Shown here: positions 30,388 to 41,340 of the stretch, piece after piece | Layout of the letters: every line of letters starts with the position of its first letter | How positions within the stretch are numbered: the stretch's first letter is position 1 | Source of the DNA: Trichosporon coremiiforme | Lineage: Eukaryota > Basidiomycota > Tremellomycetes > Trichosporonales > Trichosporonaceae | DNA: 64,000 bases | NCBI GenBank assembly: GCA_039545355.1 | Contig: BCJJ01000009.1 | Location: forward strand, 847,757 to 911,756 | Direction: 5' to 3' | Notes under the pieces: generated by a model | Told to the model about the DNA's origin: nothing | The model's database searches: none | The model's input: the letters and a program-made list of their open reading frames with translations, nothing else | Made by a program: the position numbers and the translations under genes

Positions 30388-31605
30388 GGCGAAGTGAGAG
30401 GTAGTTGCAACTTGTCAGGAACTTTGCAAGAGGATCCAGCACCTTATCAACAGTGCAAAGAGCTAGCGGGCAACAACGCTCCGCTTGCTTCTCCCGGAGC
30501 CGAACACTGGTCACCAGAAGGAAGCTGCGAGCCCGTGCGCTTGTCTAGCCGTAGAGCGCGTAAAGAGTGACCGGAGCGGTGCAGATCCGGAAGGTCGTGA
30601 CGCTGCCACTCGGCACGCTCGGTAACGTCGGCGCCACCCCAGCCACAGCACCGCCGATAACAACCGGGCGGTGCAGGCGAATCACTTTCTGCCTGAATCC
30701 TATCTATCCCATGTTCTGCTTGACTGACACTCTCATTCAGCCACTGCAGCTGCTGCTGATGGCAGAGCTCGTGACAGCACGCCAAGACCTGACACAAACT
30801 AAGGCACGCGCAGTGCCAAGACCAACGGAGTGCTACGTCGGTGGTCCCCTTCTCCTCATTCCCGGAGGCTGCGCCGCCGTGGCCGCAGCACGCGGGGGCG
30901 ACGTCGGCAAGATGAAAGACGCCAGAGCCTTCCCTGTTGGCACAGGCTCCGACTCGGGCGTCAATACAATCCGAAGCCGGAGTATAGGTGCTGGGAGGCT
31001 TCAACCGAGTGCTGATCCACGCTGGTGAGCGGGCAATGCGACACCTGTGGAGCTGGCTATACCGGAAGTCAGCGGCGCGTTCGCGAGTGCCATAGCCGCG
31101 ATCAGTGTTTTTCAATCCTGAGAGGGGTATCTGTCGTGTCCGACGCTTGGTACGGAGGGTGAACGACGTGCGTCGGAGGTCGAGCTTGCGGCCAGCTCTC
31201 CCTCCTCACCTCCCCATCCCACGGCGACCTTAAGCGCCAACGGCGCTTGCCCACTCCCTATTGACTTCCGCTGCTCTTTGCGGCACCTCCTCAATCCCAG
31301 CCATTAGATGGCCCTCCACTGACGGACTTCCTCCTGTAACGCCGTACTAACAGCACGGCGATGAGAGCGGTGAGGACGTCTGAGCCCGATGGTACACAGT
31401 ACAAAGTCCATGCATCACAGAGAAGGTTTATACAGAGAAGGTATGTACAGAGAATGAGAGTCGAAGAGCCGGAGAACAGTCAGTTCATGCGTCCAGGTCT
31501 CAGACCTATCAGAGAGGCTGGAAGCGCTTGTCGCGGTAGCGTGCATTGGGAGAGTGTGTAAGAATGTCTGCAGTGGGTGAGCCGGCGGCGCTGGCAATCG
31601 GGCGG
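30388..31605. other. Gap inside the membrane-protein gene array
   Basis: About 1.2 kb without a supported gene. Long overlapping frames on both strands (minus 30447-31115, plus 30567-31028) show no family motif. On the minus strand near 31293-31370 one frame reads LTALIAVLLVRRYRRKS before a stop, which looks like a membrane exit with basic flank, but no start or splice pattern could be built around it. It may be a decayed array member. Confidence 0.35.
31417..31455. repeat. 15-bp tandem repeat
   Basis: ACAGAGAAGGTTTAT and ACAGAGAAGGTATGT follow each other directly, with a partial third unit ACAGAGAATG. It lies just downstream of array gene I. Confidence 0.85.
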
Positions 31606-32376
31606 CTAGAGCCCAAACCCGTTCAGGCTCCAATCGATGGGATGCACGGGCTCGAGGTCAGAGAGCAAGACGTCGCTGCCCTGCTGGCTAGTCATTCCGG
31701 TGACCGAGCCATTGGCCAGGCGCGGGCTGATCGGGGTCGAGGCACTGTCACCGTCGGGTGTCAGGTTGGGTGTCGAGTTGTTCGCGCCGCTCGCCCTAGT
31801 GCTATCCGCACGAGCTCCGGAAGTCTGGATGGTCCCACCCAGGCCTTCGCGCTCCTCGCGTTCTTCACGCTCGATGCGGGCACGCACGTGAGGCGCCAGT
31901 TCGTCACGGGGCGCCCAGCGGCGCTCGAACTCGGAATCCTCCGAGCCACGGGGAAAGCGTGGACTGGGCTCCCAGAGGAAGGGCGAGTGGCGCCATCCCT
32001 CGGAGTTGGGCTCGCTGTCCTCCCAGCTGGGATTCTCGTCGTCGACGATAGGGGCATACGGGGCTCGCTCACGATCGGTCCAGGAGCAGAGCCAGTCCCA
32101 AAGCCCCTGGCACAGGGTCTGGAGTCTCTCGCGATACCCAACGGGGCGGGGGAGGGTGCCGTGGCGAAGGATCAGGGTTGTGCTGGAGCGGCTGGCCAGG
32201 AGCGCGGTCGTATCGCTCGTCATGGTGAAGGGCAGGACGGAGGTGATCGTGCGGTGCAAGTATTGGTAGGTTGCGTACGCTGCGAAGAGACCCAGGACGG
32301 GGAGCAGGGTCGAGAGGTTCACTACCGAGCTGGCGGAGAGGGAACGGGTGGCTGGGGAAGCGGTCTCGTCGACCAT
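31606..32376 (-). CDS. Array gene I: larger one-span membrane protein, unrecognised
   Basis: Single exon, 256 residues, starting MVDETASPATRSLS. One hydrophobic segment lies near residues 20-42 (NLSTLLPVLGLFAAYATYQY). The remainder is hydrophilic, with RDRERAPYAPIVDDENPSWED, a charged EREEREEREG helix and a Ser/Thr-rich C-terminus. There is no PPxY or YGAT end, and the tail is longer than in the other array genes. Placement in the array is by position, strand and single span only, so it may be unrelated to the rest. No function is assigned. Confidence 0.6.
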   Translation of the reverse strand: MVDETASPATRSLSASSVVNLSTLLPVLGLFAAYATYQYLHRTITSVLPFTMTSDTTALLASRSSTTLILRHGTLPRPVGYRERLQTLCQGLWDWLCSWTDRERAPYAPIVDDENPSWEDSEPNSEGWRHSPFLWEPSPRFPRGSEDSEFERRWAPRDELAPHVRARIEREEREEREGLGGTIQTSGARADSTRASGANNSTPNLTPDGDSASTPISPRLANGSVTGMTSQQGSDVLLSDLEPVHPIDWSLNGFGL

Positions 32377-32918
32377 GTCGATGCTGGGGATGAGAGTGAA
32401 AGTGAGAATGAAAGTGAGAAGGGATAAGGCGTGTCCGTGGGGTTGCCACGGTGTGCTGGACGCTGATGCACTTCGTTCGTGTGTTCGTATGGAGGGCGAG
32501 AGTGCGATTATCGCTGGCGGACTGGTGGACAAGCAGGCTAGCACACGCCTGTTGCTGCCCCAGCGCCACTCGAGTGCTGAATGGCGGCCGCTAACCGTGC
32601 CGTGCATCAGATTGTAGTCTATGTTCGCTCCTGTACACGTCTTCTACTACGCATCAGTATTCTTGGAAGGAGGTACCTTGATCTCGTCGGTGGACAACTC
32701 GGGTGGCTGGGGCGTTAGTGTCGACCACTCCGTCCACCACTCTCACACTCACGAAAACTCACGAAATCACCTCCAATCTACCCCTCCCGTCCATTGTCGG
32801 AGCACTCGACGATCCTAACCTCGCCATCCCCACCATCCCGAATTCGGGCATCTTATTCCGCCATCACCTTCTCCCTTCGCCTAGCCTTGCTCCACCGAAC
32901 ACACAGATGCGCCAACCC
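32377..32918. other. Spacer between array genes I and J
   Basis: Probable promoter of gene I. On the minus strand, 32706-32647 carries a spliceable-looking terminal exon (CACTAACGCCCCAG acceptor) encoding PPELSTDEIKVPPSKNTDA before a stop. Its parent gene is unclear; it could be the tail of gene J or an orphan. Confidence 0.35.
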
Positions 32919-33050
32919 CTACCCTAACAGGCCGCAGCCGACGAGACTCCCAATCGCGACGCCGATGGTAGCGACGCCCCCGAGGTTGTCGGCTCGCGCG
33001 GCAGGGAGCAGCGTGAGTGATAGGAGCGTTGCAAAACGGTGGGTCTTCAT
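32919..33050 (-). CDS. Array gene J: 43-residue signal-peptide/membrane ORF, possibly a first exon
   Basis: Starts MKTHRFATLLSLTLLPAARA, a good signal peptide, followed by DNLGG and a hydrophobic segment (VATIGVAIGSLVGCGLLG) that ends at a stop. The shape matches the membrane exons of genes A, H and K, so this may be exon 1 of a spliced gene with the donor GGGTAGGG overlapping the stop. A candidate tail exon lies at 32706-32647, but the phases do not match simply. It may equally be a truncated pseudogene copy. Confidence 0.4.
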   Translation of the reverse strand: MKTHRFATLLSLTLLPAARADNLGGVATIGVAIGSLVGCGLLG

Positions 33051-33823
33051 GATTGTCGAGCAGAGTGAAGTCGTAGAGTGACCTCGTTCTTGAGGAGGAG
33101 TCATATTCTACTCGTGCGTACTTCGACTGCGGCGACAGTTTCCCGAGGCACCACAATACCACTCAAAGCAACGCACAATACGCGCATGGCCAACCCAAGA
33201 CTCCAGAATCAAATACTTGCGTCACATGCCCGACGTCTTCGGAGGCGACACAGCCCCCAGCTCACCGTCGACTCGCCGACTGCGCGATTTGCGTCTGCGC
33301 GCAGACTTTGTGTTGGGAGCCGATACCTTCTTCAGCGCGGGCACACGGCCTGCCCATGTGGAGTCGTGGTGCCTCCGCGATGTGCCTCCGTGGCTCTCGG
33401 AGCAGGCAGTTCAGCAGCGAAGCTGTGCGCCATTGTTCCTCTGACTGCTTCGCGCAGTGCATCACGCACCCCCAGATGTTCTGGCTCGGCCGGCTCGGAG
33501 GTGAAGGACGATAAGGGTGGCGGTGGCGGGGAGCCCCGCAGATAAGTACTGTCTCTGAGGTCTAGGCGACGCACCAAGCCATGGTCGACTCGTGGCGTGT
33601 CGCACTGCGAGTCTTGCTTTTAGTATGTGCAAGACGTGCAAGGAAAGTCGGAGAACCCGCGCTCGCACTCTTTATTCAACATCCCTCGCCTCCCTTGTAT
33701 TCAGAGGAGGCTTTGGCTCCCATCATCCCTTCCCTCGCTGATCATGCACTCTCCGCCACTACTGCCATTATACCGTATTTCATATTCGCTACTGCTGTTC
33801 TCTACGTTACAAGATGTCCAGGC
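33051..33823. other. Spacer between array genes J and K
   Basis: Presumed promoter of gene J plus the 3' flank of gene K. Short frames on both strands show no motif or membrane segment. No RNA gene is seen. Confidence 0.4.
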
Positions 33824-34318
33824 TTATGCGTGTGAGTAGTTCGCGTTCGCGTTCGCGTTCGCGGGCGGCGTACCGTACGGCTGTGGCGAAGCGGGGCTGG
33901 TGGCTGGCGGCGCGCCATAAGACTGCGCCGATCCCGCCGGCGGAGCACCATAAGTCTGCGGGCTGGTGGGAGCGCCATACGGTTGCGTCGCCGGCGCCGT
34001 CGGCGCAGCATAAGACAGCTGATACTCATACCCCGGCGGCGGCGGGGGCAGTTTGCCCTCGCTCTCAACGGCGTACAGCTGCTGCTGCTGTAAAGCGGGG
34101 ACGGGGCCGAGGGCTTGTTCCTTTTGGCGCTGGCGGCGCTTCATGCACCACACAAGCAGGCCGATGAGGGCGCCCCAGAAGAGGAGGTTTATGATGACGA
34201 TCGCGACGATGACGCCGACGGAGAGGGCGGTGGAGGTGGAGGAAGAGTAGTAGTAGTATGCCCTGGCTGGGCGGGCGGCGAGCGCCACGGCCAGGAGGGC
34301 GAGGGTGGGGAGTGACAT
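33824..34318 (-). CDS. Array gene K: type I membrane protein with YGAPP-repeat tail
   Basis: Single exon, 164 residues. Signal peptide residues 1-20 (MSLPTLALLAVALAARPARA), then a Tyr/Ser/Thr-rich short ectodomain (YYYYSSSTST), one span (VGVIVAIVIINLLFWGALIG) and a basic stop-transfer (CMKRRQRQKEQ). The tail has LPPPPPGYEYQ, then repeated Y-G-A/T-P-P units: QPYGAPTSP, QTYGAPPAG, QSYGAPPAT, QPYGTPPAN. These resemble the YGAT end of genes C, D and F multiplied. It ends NANANANYSHA. The architecture matches gene H. The role is unknown; Tyr/Pro-rich tails of this type suggest protein-protein docking or low-complexity assembly. Confidence 0.7.
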   Translation of the reverse strand: MSLPTLALLAVALAARPARAYYYYSSSTSTALSVGVIVAIVIINLLFWGALIGLLVWCMKRRQRQKEQALGPVPALQQQQLYAVESEGKLPPPPPGYEYQLSYAAPTAPATQPYGAPTSPQTYGAPPAGSAQSYGAPPATSPASPQPYGTPPANANANANYSHA

Positions 34319-37300
34319 GGCGTTGGGCTAGAGGGTCCCCGAGGAAGGGGATGGTCGTCTGAGAGAGATGTGAGAGTTGGGAGAGTTGTGAAAGCTGCGA
34401 GTGAGGGCAATGGGGAGCAAGACAGGCGCATCTTATATCAGCTAAGCAGGCGATGCGGCGCGCCTCTGTTCCGGACCCCGCACCGCACCTGCCCCGGGAC
34501 TTCATCAAGATAAGATCACACGCGCCGGTGTGTCGCGCAAGGACCAAGGCCGCGAGACAATCGGGCATCTCGACGTGCCCGCAAGCAGTTGTAGCGTACG
34601 ACCCGCCTCTTGTTCCTCGCCTGGCCTCGTCAGTAGATCGCCTGCCACTTTCGTCCAGTGGAGAGGGGCGGTGCCGAACTGATAAGGCACGGATAAGGCA
34701 CGGCTGAACCGATTAGATCGCACGTCCACCATTTGGGCAGAGCGGTGCACTTGACACGTTCGAACCGGGGGAATACATCGCTTCAGCTCGCGACTGATCG
34801 CACCAGCCCGGATCAGCTCGCTTCTGTCGCTCGCTTCTGCCGCTTGCGAGCAAATGTCAATACCGGAATGCGATGCCATTGTTTGTTCAGCATTAAGCTG
34901 CAACTCAGTGCGATGCCATATGGCGTAATGAAGGGAGGGATGACACTCCGACACCTCGGCATTCACGTTCTGGCTAAATCTCTTGGCGACGACGGACTCC
35001 GACACGGCACAGCCCGTGGAAACGGAACTGCTGTGCTCCGCGCTACGCTACATCCACGGCAGGTCTGGAGTAAGCATGCTAATGCTCCCCTGCCCGGGTC
35101 CGCATCGACACCATCGAGATGGATGGTCATTGACAATGGTGCTGGCATTCTGGTCGACCGTGGGAAAGTTCTGGTCTTTCATGCCAGTGCCTTTCAAAGT
35201 CACCTGTTTGCCATCGTGGATGCGGTGGCCTGGCCGGCCTGGTGGGCTAGGCGGTAGTCACCTCGACGCCTTGTCGCGACATCACTTGTGCTGATCAGAC
35301 GGTAGGCAGCTGGAACGGAGGGCAGGGATACAGGGGAATGCCTCCTGTCCCCTTGATTGGTGTGCAGATCGTTAATCTGTCGATCATGGCGGACTGCTGC
35401 GGGCCTGCGGAGGAATGCCAGGAGCGGCAAGAGACGGAAAACCCAACCCCACCCCGCACGAGCCCCCGAGGTTCGCTGACACGCTGATCTCCAGCGCAAT
35501 GTTGCGATCTGCGCGATCGGGACTGACATGTCTGATGCACGCCCGCTTGGATGCTGGAACCGGATCGTCCGCGTATCGCACATGTTCCCCCGTCTGGGCG
35601 GATTGGACACGCAGCATGTCCTGGCAACTCTGGGTGTGATGGGGCGGACCTGTAAGCGTCCAAACCTCTGAAGTGAGGGACGATATCAGCCACCCGGAGC
35701 CCAGTAGGCTGAGCTGTCATCTCCTGCTGGACTGCACCAGTGAGCAGATGTCCAGTGGACTGCCACGACCTTGATCCGTTCCACGTTTCTTGGGCCACGT
35801 TCGCGCATGCCTTTGGCCAGGCTTTCCGATCCAAATACCATCCTGCGCGCCTCCGCTCTCCGACTCGAGTCGACGGAGTGTCCAAGTGTGCCTTGTGGAC
35901 TGCCGGATGAACGCCTGCTGAGCCTTTGGGTTGCGGGAGGAAAGACACGCGAAGGGGACTGCAGGAGGACGGAGAGTATGTAAGCTACCACCGACTCTGC
36001 CAACTAGCTGAGCGCACGGGTGGTTGGCTAGTGGTTCGGCCCAGGAACGTCGTTACACCTTTCCACCTGACACCTGTCCTTGTGAACAGTTATTCGCAGA
36101 AACCGCTCCGAGAAGCGCATGCGCGTGCTGGGTGCGCTTACAGAACCGGCCGATGGAAGAATACAGCTCCAAAGCTCGGTTGGCGGCGGCTCGAGCCAAC
36201 GCTTTACACCGGAAGCAGCGCACAGAGGGTTGCGAGGAGCTCCAGATGAGGACCGAAAGGAGACGGAAGGGGGGGGGGGGGGTTGCGCGCAGAGTAGCGG
36301 GTGCACTTATTAAGGAACCTCGTAAACAGACAACCGTCACGTTTGTCGGAACGAGACCTCCTGCAGCTCCTGCTGTCCATCATCTGCAGTCAGGAGTAAG
36401 TGATGAGCGGTGAGCAAGGGGGAAGAGTTGTCACAGACGATCATGTGAGTCTAGACCAACGGCTCGAGCCTATCCCAGTGCAGAGCTGTGATTCATGCGT
36501 CTCGAGATGCACGCTGTCGAACCCAAAGTCTCTCAGAGCTTGTTGCTCCTGGGTGGCCTTGCGGTGTGACAGTGACGAAACACCCCTGCCCCTAACGCCT
36601 TGCACCGGCCCACTGACCCCGGCTGGCCATGCTTCAATGCCGCGCAGCCGCGTGCTTCGGGCCGGTCTTGCTTCAGGCATGCTTCGGGCGTCGTGCAAAA
36701 CTTATTTCGCAGAGCAGTTGCCGGCAACGACGAGGAAGACCAAGGGATCAGCGGAAAAAAGGTCAGTCAGGGTTTAACAGGACTGGCGGGAAGGTCTAGT
36801 TGCCGTGTGTCTGCTCTCTTGCTGGGATCTGCCGGGCTCTTGCAGGAAAGTCTCGAACCAGCACCCGTGCCGGGGAACCCGGTCAGGAAAGTCATGGACT
36901 AGGAACACCGGACTCTTGCATGCTTGAAGAGAAGGGGCGGGCACAGATGTTTGCTTGATGATGATGATGATGTTTGCTCGGGAAGAGGACGGGCAGCAAA
37001 ATTCGGAAGAGGAGAGAGAAGCGAAGACTGGTAAGATGGAGGGGACAGAGGAACGGCAGATGATTCTGGGAGGGTGAGAGGGGTGCGGCGACAGGGACGG
37101 GGGCGAGGGAAGGTATGCATGTGCTCACAGTGAGCAGAGGTGATTCAAGGTGCGCGGTGCCGACGAGTGGGAGGCGGCATGGCGGCGGTTGGGTGGGTGG
37201 TGGTGGCCACGTTGGGGGGCGTCGACGTGCGAGCGAGGCATTAGCAAGCCAGGCTAAGGGGGTCGCGGTGGTTTGTAATGAGGGTGGTTAATGGCTCTGC

Positions 37301-38277
37301 GCGCTCTGCGCGCTGTGCGGGTGGTCGGGACCACGGCTATGCATGGCTGGGTTTGGCTGGGCAGCTGGGCGGGTGGACCCTGTGACCTGGACAAGGTTGG
37401 CCTGGCCTCGGGTGGTGCACCACGGTGAGCATCGGTTTGCACTCCGCGGCCCTCCCTCTTGAGCCCTATAGCCCTCGTTCCCTCACCCTGGAATGGCCAG
37501 CATCCCTTAGCGTTTAGCGTCAGGTCTAGAGACCACGGAGCTTTCGAGACCAGACCTCGAGAGCGAGCAAGGTGATCCTCATCTCTTGCACGCACACTCA
37601 CCTCGACCGCCAGCCTGCACACGGCACACGGCACACTCCTACTCATCGCCTTCACGGCTTTGAACAAGACATTCCTCTTCACCATCACCACCACTCTCTC
37701 TCTCTCCTCCGCAGTCGCAATCCCCACCTTAGCACCACCACTACTGCGACCAACGACGAAAGCGACCCCTCGACCCCCCCTGCCCTTACCCACCCCCTCT
37801 CCCCCGACTGGCCCGCCTGGCCCGCTTGGCCCGACACCGCTCACCGCTCACCGCTCACCACACACAGCCTCACCCCTCACCCCTCACCCCTCACACACGC
37901 AGACACCAGACGCTACCTCCACCGGCCCGTCACCTGTCTCACTCCAGACACACCGCTCCCTTCCTCCTTTTCCTGTCAGTCAGTCATCCTACCTTGCATC
38001 TCCGGTCGACACCCTCCCCTTCACATCTTTCTCAGTCGCCTGTGTCCGGTGACAAGACTCTCTTCCAGCGGACACACCCCGCAACTTGGACTTGCCCTCC
38101 GCCCCGGGCATGCAACACCCGTCAACCCGCTCTGTGCACGATTCACCCTCGATTTCCTAGTGATCACTAAGCGACCTTTTCTTTCCCGGGCCACCCTTCA
38201 TCACACACACACACCGACACCGGCACCGGCCCCAATCCCTTACCCCCCATCACTTGTTGCCCACCGACCTCCCCACC
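34319..38277. other. Long gene-poor region and leader of the AGC kinase gene
   Basis: Almost 4 kb without a supported gene. The longest frame (minus 35295-35948) is Arg/Ser-rich and motif-free. From about 37570 the plus strand is C- and A-rich with repeated CACCCCT and CTCACCG words, which looks like a long leader of the kinase gene at 38278. A run of 14 G residues (36269-36282) and a GAT microsatellite (about 36956-36972) are the only simple repeats of note. Confidence 0.45.
36269..36282. repeat. Homopolymer G run (14)
   Basis: Fourteen consecutive G residues on the plus strand. Such runs are slippage-prone, and the exact length may be uncertain. Confidence 0.85.
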
Positions 38278-40794
38278 ATGTCCTCCTCCATCGCATCGCC
38301 GCAGCACCACTCACCAGGCTTGAACGGGACGCACTCACCACCCCTTGCGACACCCTCCGTCTACCCCCAGACCCCGACCTCCCACCCGTCATCAAACGGC
38401 AACGGACACGGAAATAACGGGCATGTCTCTCGCTGGCGCACCGTCTTCAAACCTAAGAAGGGGAAGAAGGACCGCTCCAAGGATTTGGGAGATACGGTAC
38501 CGGCACTCCCGGAACTCGACGGCGGTGTCCACGCACCGTTCATGAATGACGACTTCGAATCGGCGCTCGCTGCGTCGTCGCCCAGCACGTCCATGTCCGA
38601 ACCAAAGCAGAGCATCGCCACGATTGACAGCGAGCGGGGAGGGCAATCTGGGTCTGGCGGGTCGAGCTACGTGCACTCGTCGCCCGTCGCTTCTGTCCCG
38701 TTCGCCCCCTCCGCGTCTGCGTACCCGGCTGAGCCCTGGGCAACTCCGGCACCCGCGGCGGCGGCAGGAGCGACATCGCAGGATCAACAGCACCAGGGAC
38801 GCCCACTGTCGCATTCATACTCCATCTCGACGCAGGACGACGACCGGTCCTCGTCCTCGTCTCGGTCAAGAGTGCCTAACGCGTCGGGCGCAATCTCAAA
38901 TGGCATTCCCACGGTTGCGACCGGCTCCATGTCCTCACTGCACAGTGCCCACACGACATCACGTTCCGGCCCGTTCAAGGGACGGTTCTTCTCCTCGCCT
39001 TCCGTCAGCACGACAAGTATCGTCTCCGAGAGCAACGGCACGAAAAAGGACGGCAAGTACAAGGGACTCGGCAAGAAGAAGCCGAGCCATATCAACATTG
39101 ACACGAAGAGCAATGTTTCACTAGTGTCGAGCCCACCGAATCGCAGCATACCTCCAAAGAAGAAAGATGAGCAGCCGACGAGCGCCGATTCGCATAAAGG
39201 ATCTGCAGCTCAACGATTCATCCGCCGCGTCGTGTCTGCTCCCAACGCGAAGGCGCTGTTCGCGAAGAACGCCGCTCCGGAAACGCCGCCACCCCTCCCC
39301 ACCAAGTCCAAGGACTTTAACGGGTCGACCCCGGTGCCGTCCGTGGACTTGACCACGACACCCCCGCCCCAGCCGATGAGCGGCAAGACATCGGGATCCT
39401 CCCTCGCCTCTCCCTCGACACCAGTCCGGTCCAACACGCCTTCATTCCTGAAACCGTCCGGGCTCTCGACGACAGGAACGCGTGGCTCGCGCGCCCACTC
39501 TACGAGTGTCGTGGCGAGCCGGTCGGCCGCGGGCTCCAACTCGTCCCTCCTGCAGGCGCCTGCCGCGGGATTCCGACGCACGTACTCGTCCAACTCGATC
39601 AAGACGCGAAGTGTGGAGGTGTCGCCGAGCTCGTTTGAGAAGATTAAGCTGCTCGGCAAGGGCGACGTCGGCAAGGTGTACCTCGTGCGGGAAAAGAAGA
39701 CGGACAAGCTATTCGCGATGAAGGTGCTCAGCAAGAAGGAGATGATCAAGCGAAACAAGATCAAGCGCGCGTTGGCGGAACAGGAGATCCTGGCCATGTC
39801 CAATCACCCGTTCATCGTGACGCTGTTCCACTCGTTCCAGTCGAACGACTACCTGTTCTTCGTGCTCGACTACTGCATGGGCGGCGAGTTCTTCCGTGCC
39901 CTGCAGACGCGGCCAGGCAAGTGTCTCGCCGAGGAGCATGCCAAGTTTTACGCTGCCGAGGTCATTGCCGCGCTCGAGTACCTGCACCTGAACGGATACA
40001 TCTACCGCGACCTGAAGCCTGAGAACATTCTGCTGCACCAGAGCGGACACATTATGCTTTCCGACTTTGACCTGTCGAAGCAGTCTGGACCAGCTGGCGG
40101 TGCCCCGGCCGTGATCAAGCAGAGCGGACAGAACGGTGTGCTCCTCGTCGACACGCGGTCGTGTATCGCCGACTTCCGCACCAACTCGTTCGTCGGAACG
40201 GAAGAGTACATCGCCCCCGAGGTCATCAAGGGATGTGGCCACACCTCTGCCGTCGACTGGTGGACGTTAGGAATCCTAATTTACGAGATGATCTTTGCGA
40301 CGACGCCCTTCAAGGGCCCGAACCGCAACGCGACCTTCAGCAACGTGCTGAAGACGGACGTAACGTTCCCAGACGACAAGCACGTGTCGAACAACTGCAA
40401 GTCGCTCATCAAGAAGCTCCTCATCAAAGATGAGCACAAGCGGTTAGGCTCGAGTGCGGGCGCGAGCGAGGTCAAGCAGTCCAAGTGGTTCACGAACATC
40501 AGCTGGGGTCTGCTGCGCCACATGACCCCGCCCATCATCCCCGCCGAGTCGAACGGCATCGACACCGTTAACTTTAGGACTATCCGCGACTCGAAGAGCA
40601 TCGACTTCACGTCGGGCGTGCTCATGCCCGATGCCCAGGGAGAGGACATTATCCAGGGCCACGCCGGGTTCCCCGCCACCGCACCCGGCACGCCGGGCAT
40701 GGCGACGCCAAAGGAGCTCGTACCGATTGCAGACGAGAAGAACCCGTTCAACGAGTTTTCGTCGGTGACGAGGGACTTTATTGATGGCTACTGA
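38278..40794 (+). CDS. AGC protein kinase of the Fpk1/Nrc-2 (flippase kinase-like) type
   Basis: Single exon, 838 residues from the first ATG in frame. The N-terminal 450 residues are Ser/Pro/Thr-rich with basic patches. The kinase domain runs from about 452 to 760: glycine loop GKGDVGKV (460-467), catalytic lysine in AMK (K482), YRDLKPEN (576-583) and the magnesium motif DFD (596-598) in place of DFG. An insertion separates DFD from [18 protein letters not shown] plus this insertion is characteristic of fungal Fpk1/Nrc-2 kinases and plant AGCVIII kinases. The C-terminal NPFNEF resembles the hydrophobic motif. Yeast Fpk1/Fpk2 phosphorylate phospholipid flippases and Neurospora NRC-2 controls development. 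Orthology is likely; the exact substrate here is inference. Confidence 0.9.
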   Translation: MSSSIASPQHHSPGLNGTHSPPLATPSVYPQTPTSHPSSNGNGHGNNGHVSRWRTVFKPKKGKKDRSKDLGDTVPALPELDGGVHAPFMNDDFESALAASSPSTSMSEPKQSIATIDSERGGQSGSGGSSYVHSSPVASVPFAPSASAYPAEPWATPAPAAAAGATSQDQQHQGRPLSHSYSISTQDDDRSSSSSRSRVPNASGAISNGIPTVATGSMSSLHSAHTTSRSGPFKGRFFSSPSVSTTSIVSESNGTKKDGKYKGLGKKKPSHINIDTKSNVSLVSSPPNRSIPPKKKDEQPTSADSHKGSAAQRFIRRVVSAPNAKALFAKNAAPETPPPLPTKSKDFNGSTPVPSVDLTTTPPPQPMSGKTSGSSLASPSTPVRSNTPSFLKPSGLSTTGTRGSRAHSTSVVASRSAAGSNSSLLQAPAAGFRRTYSSNSIKTRSVEVSPSSFEKIKLLGKGDVGKVYLVREKKTDKLFAMKVLSKKEMIKRNKIKRALAEQEILAMSNHPFIVTLFHSFQSNDYLFFVLDYCMGGEFFRALQTRPGKCLAEEHAKFYAAEVIAALEYLHLNGYIYRDLKPENILLHQSGHIMLSDFDLSKQSGPAGGAPAVIKQSGQNGVLLVDTRSCIADFRTNSFVGTEEYIAPEVIKGCGHTSAVDWWTLGILIYEMIFATTPFKGPNRNATFSNVLKTDVTFPDDKHVSNNCKSLIKKLLIKDEHKRLGSSAGASEVKQSKWFTNISWGLLRHMTPPIIPAESNGIDTVNFRTIRDSKSIDFTSGVLMPDAQGEDIIQGHAGFPATAPGTPGMATPKELVPIADEKNPFNEFSSVTRDFIDGY

Positions 40795-41340
40795 GTCGAG
40801 CTGAGCGAGACGAAAACGAGACTCGCCGAGAGCGGTCATGTCTTGGGAGCGAGGCAGACTCCCAACGGCCAGCGCGCAAAAGCGCCAGGCGGAATGAGAC
40901 ACCCCCAAGCCTCAACCCGTCCTCCCGACCAAGCCAGCCGCTGAGCGGTATCATTATTTGCATCGATCCCATTCCAAGCAACTTTCCAACTCCATTTCAT
41001 CGTCTCATTCTCATTTCCCCCATTCCAGTTTTAGACAGTGTGCCCCCTGATTCGAGGCCAAGGACACGAGGCAGGTTCCCATATGTTGTACATTCAGTTT
41101 GGCGCCCGTGTGCTGGAGGCATTTCGGGCTGGTGACGAGACGAGGCGAGGAGAGAGGGGCGAGGGTGGCGGATGAGCGTACCAAAAATCACAGCTCGAAT
41201 GCGAGTGCGACGTTGATAGACTTGCTGAATGCACTGATAACGACGACGTGAGCGGGAGGAGCAATGGCGCAGTGGAAGTGGTGTGGTAATCTGTGCAACC
41301 GTGGATCTCGCAAAATGCCTAGTGTGTGCATGACTCTAAC
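40795..41340. other. Convergent intergenic region
   Basis: Lies between the kinase and UTP6 stop codons and holds their 3' untranslated regions. No other feature is seen. Confidence 0.5.

Noticed and set aside
30447..31115. Minus-strand frame of 222 codons inside the membrane-protein array
   Set aside because: No hydrophobic span of helix length, no PPxY and no splice pattern like its neighbours. A plus-strand frame overlaps it equally well.
34730..34775. tRNA-like B box (CCCGGTTCGAACG on the minus strand)
   Set aside because: No cloverleaf partner, A box or acceptor stem could be formed around it.
35295..35948. Minus-strand frame of 217 codons
   Set aside because: Arg/Ser-rich, without motif, membrane segment or splice support, and inside a region with similar frames on both strands.
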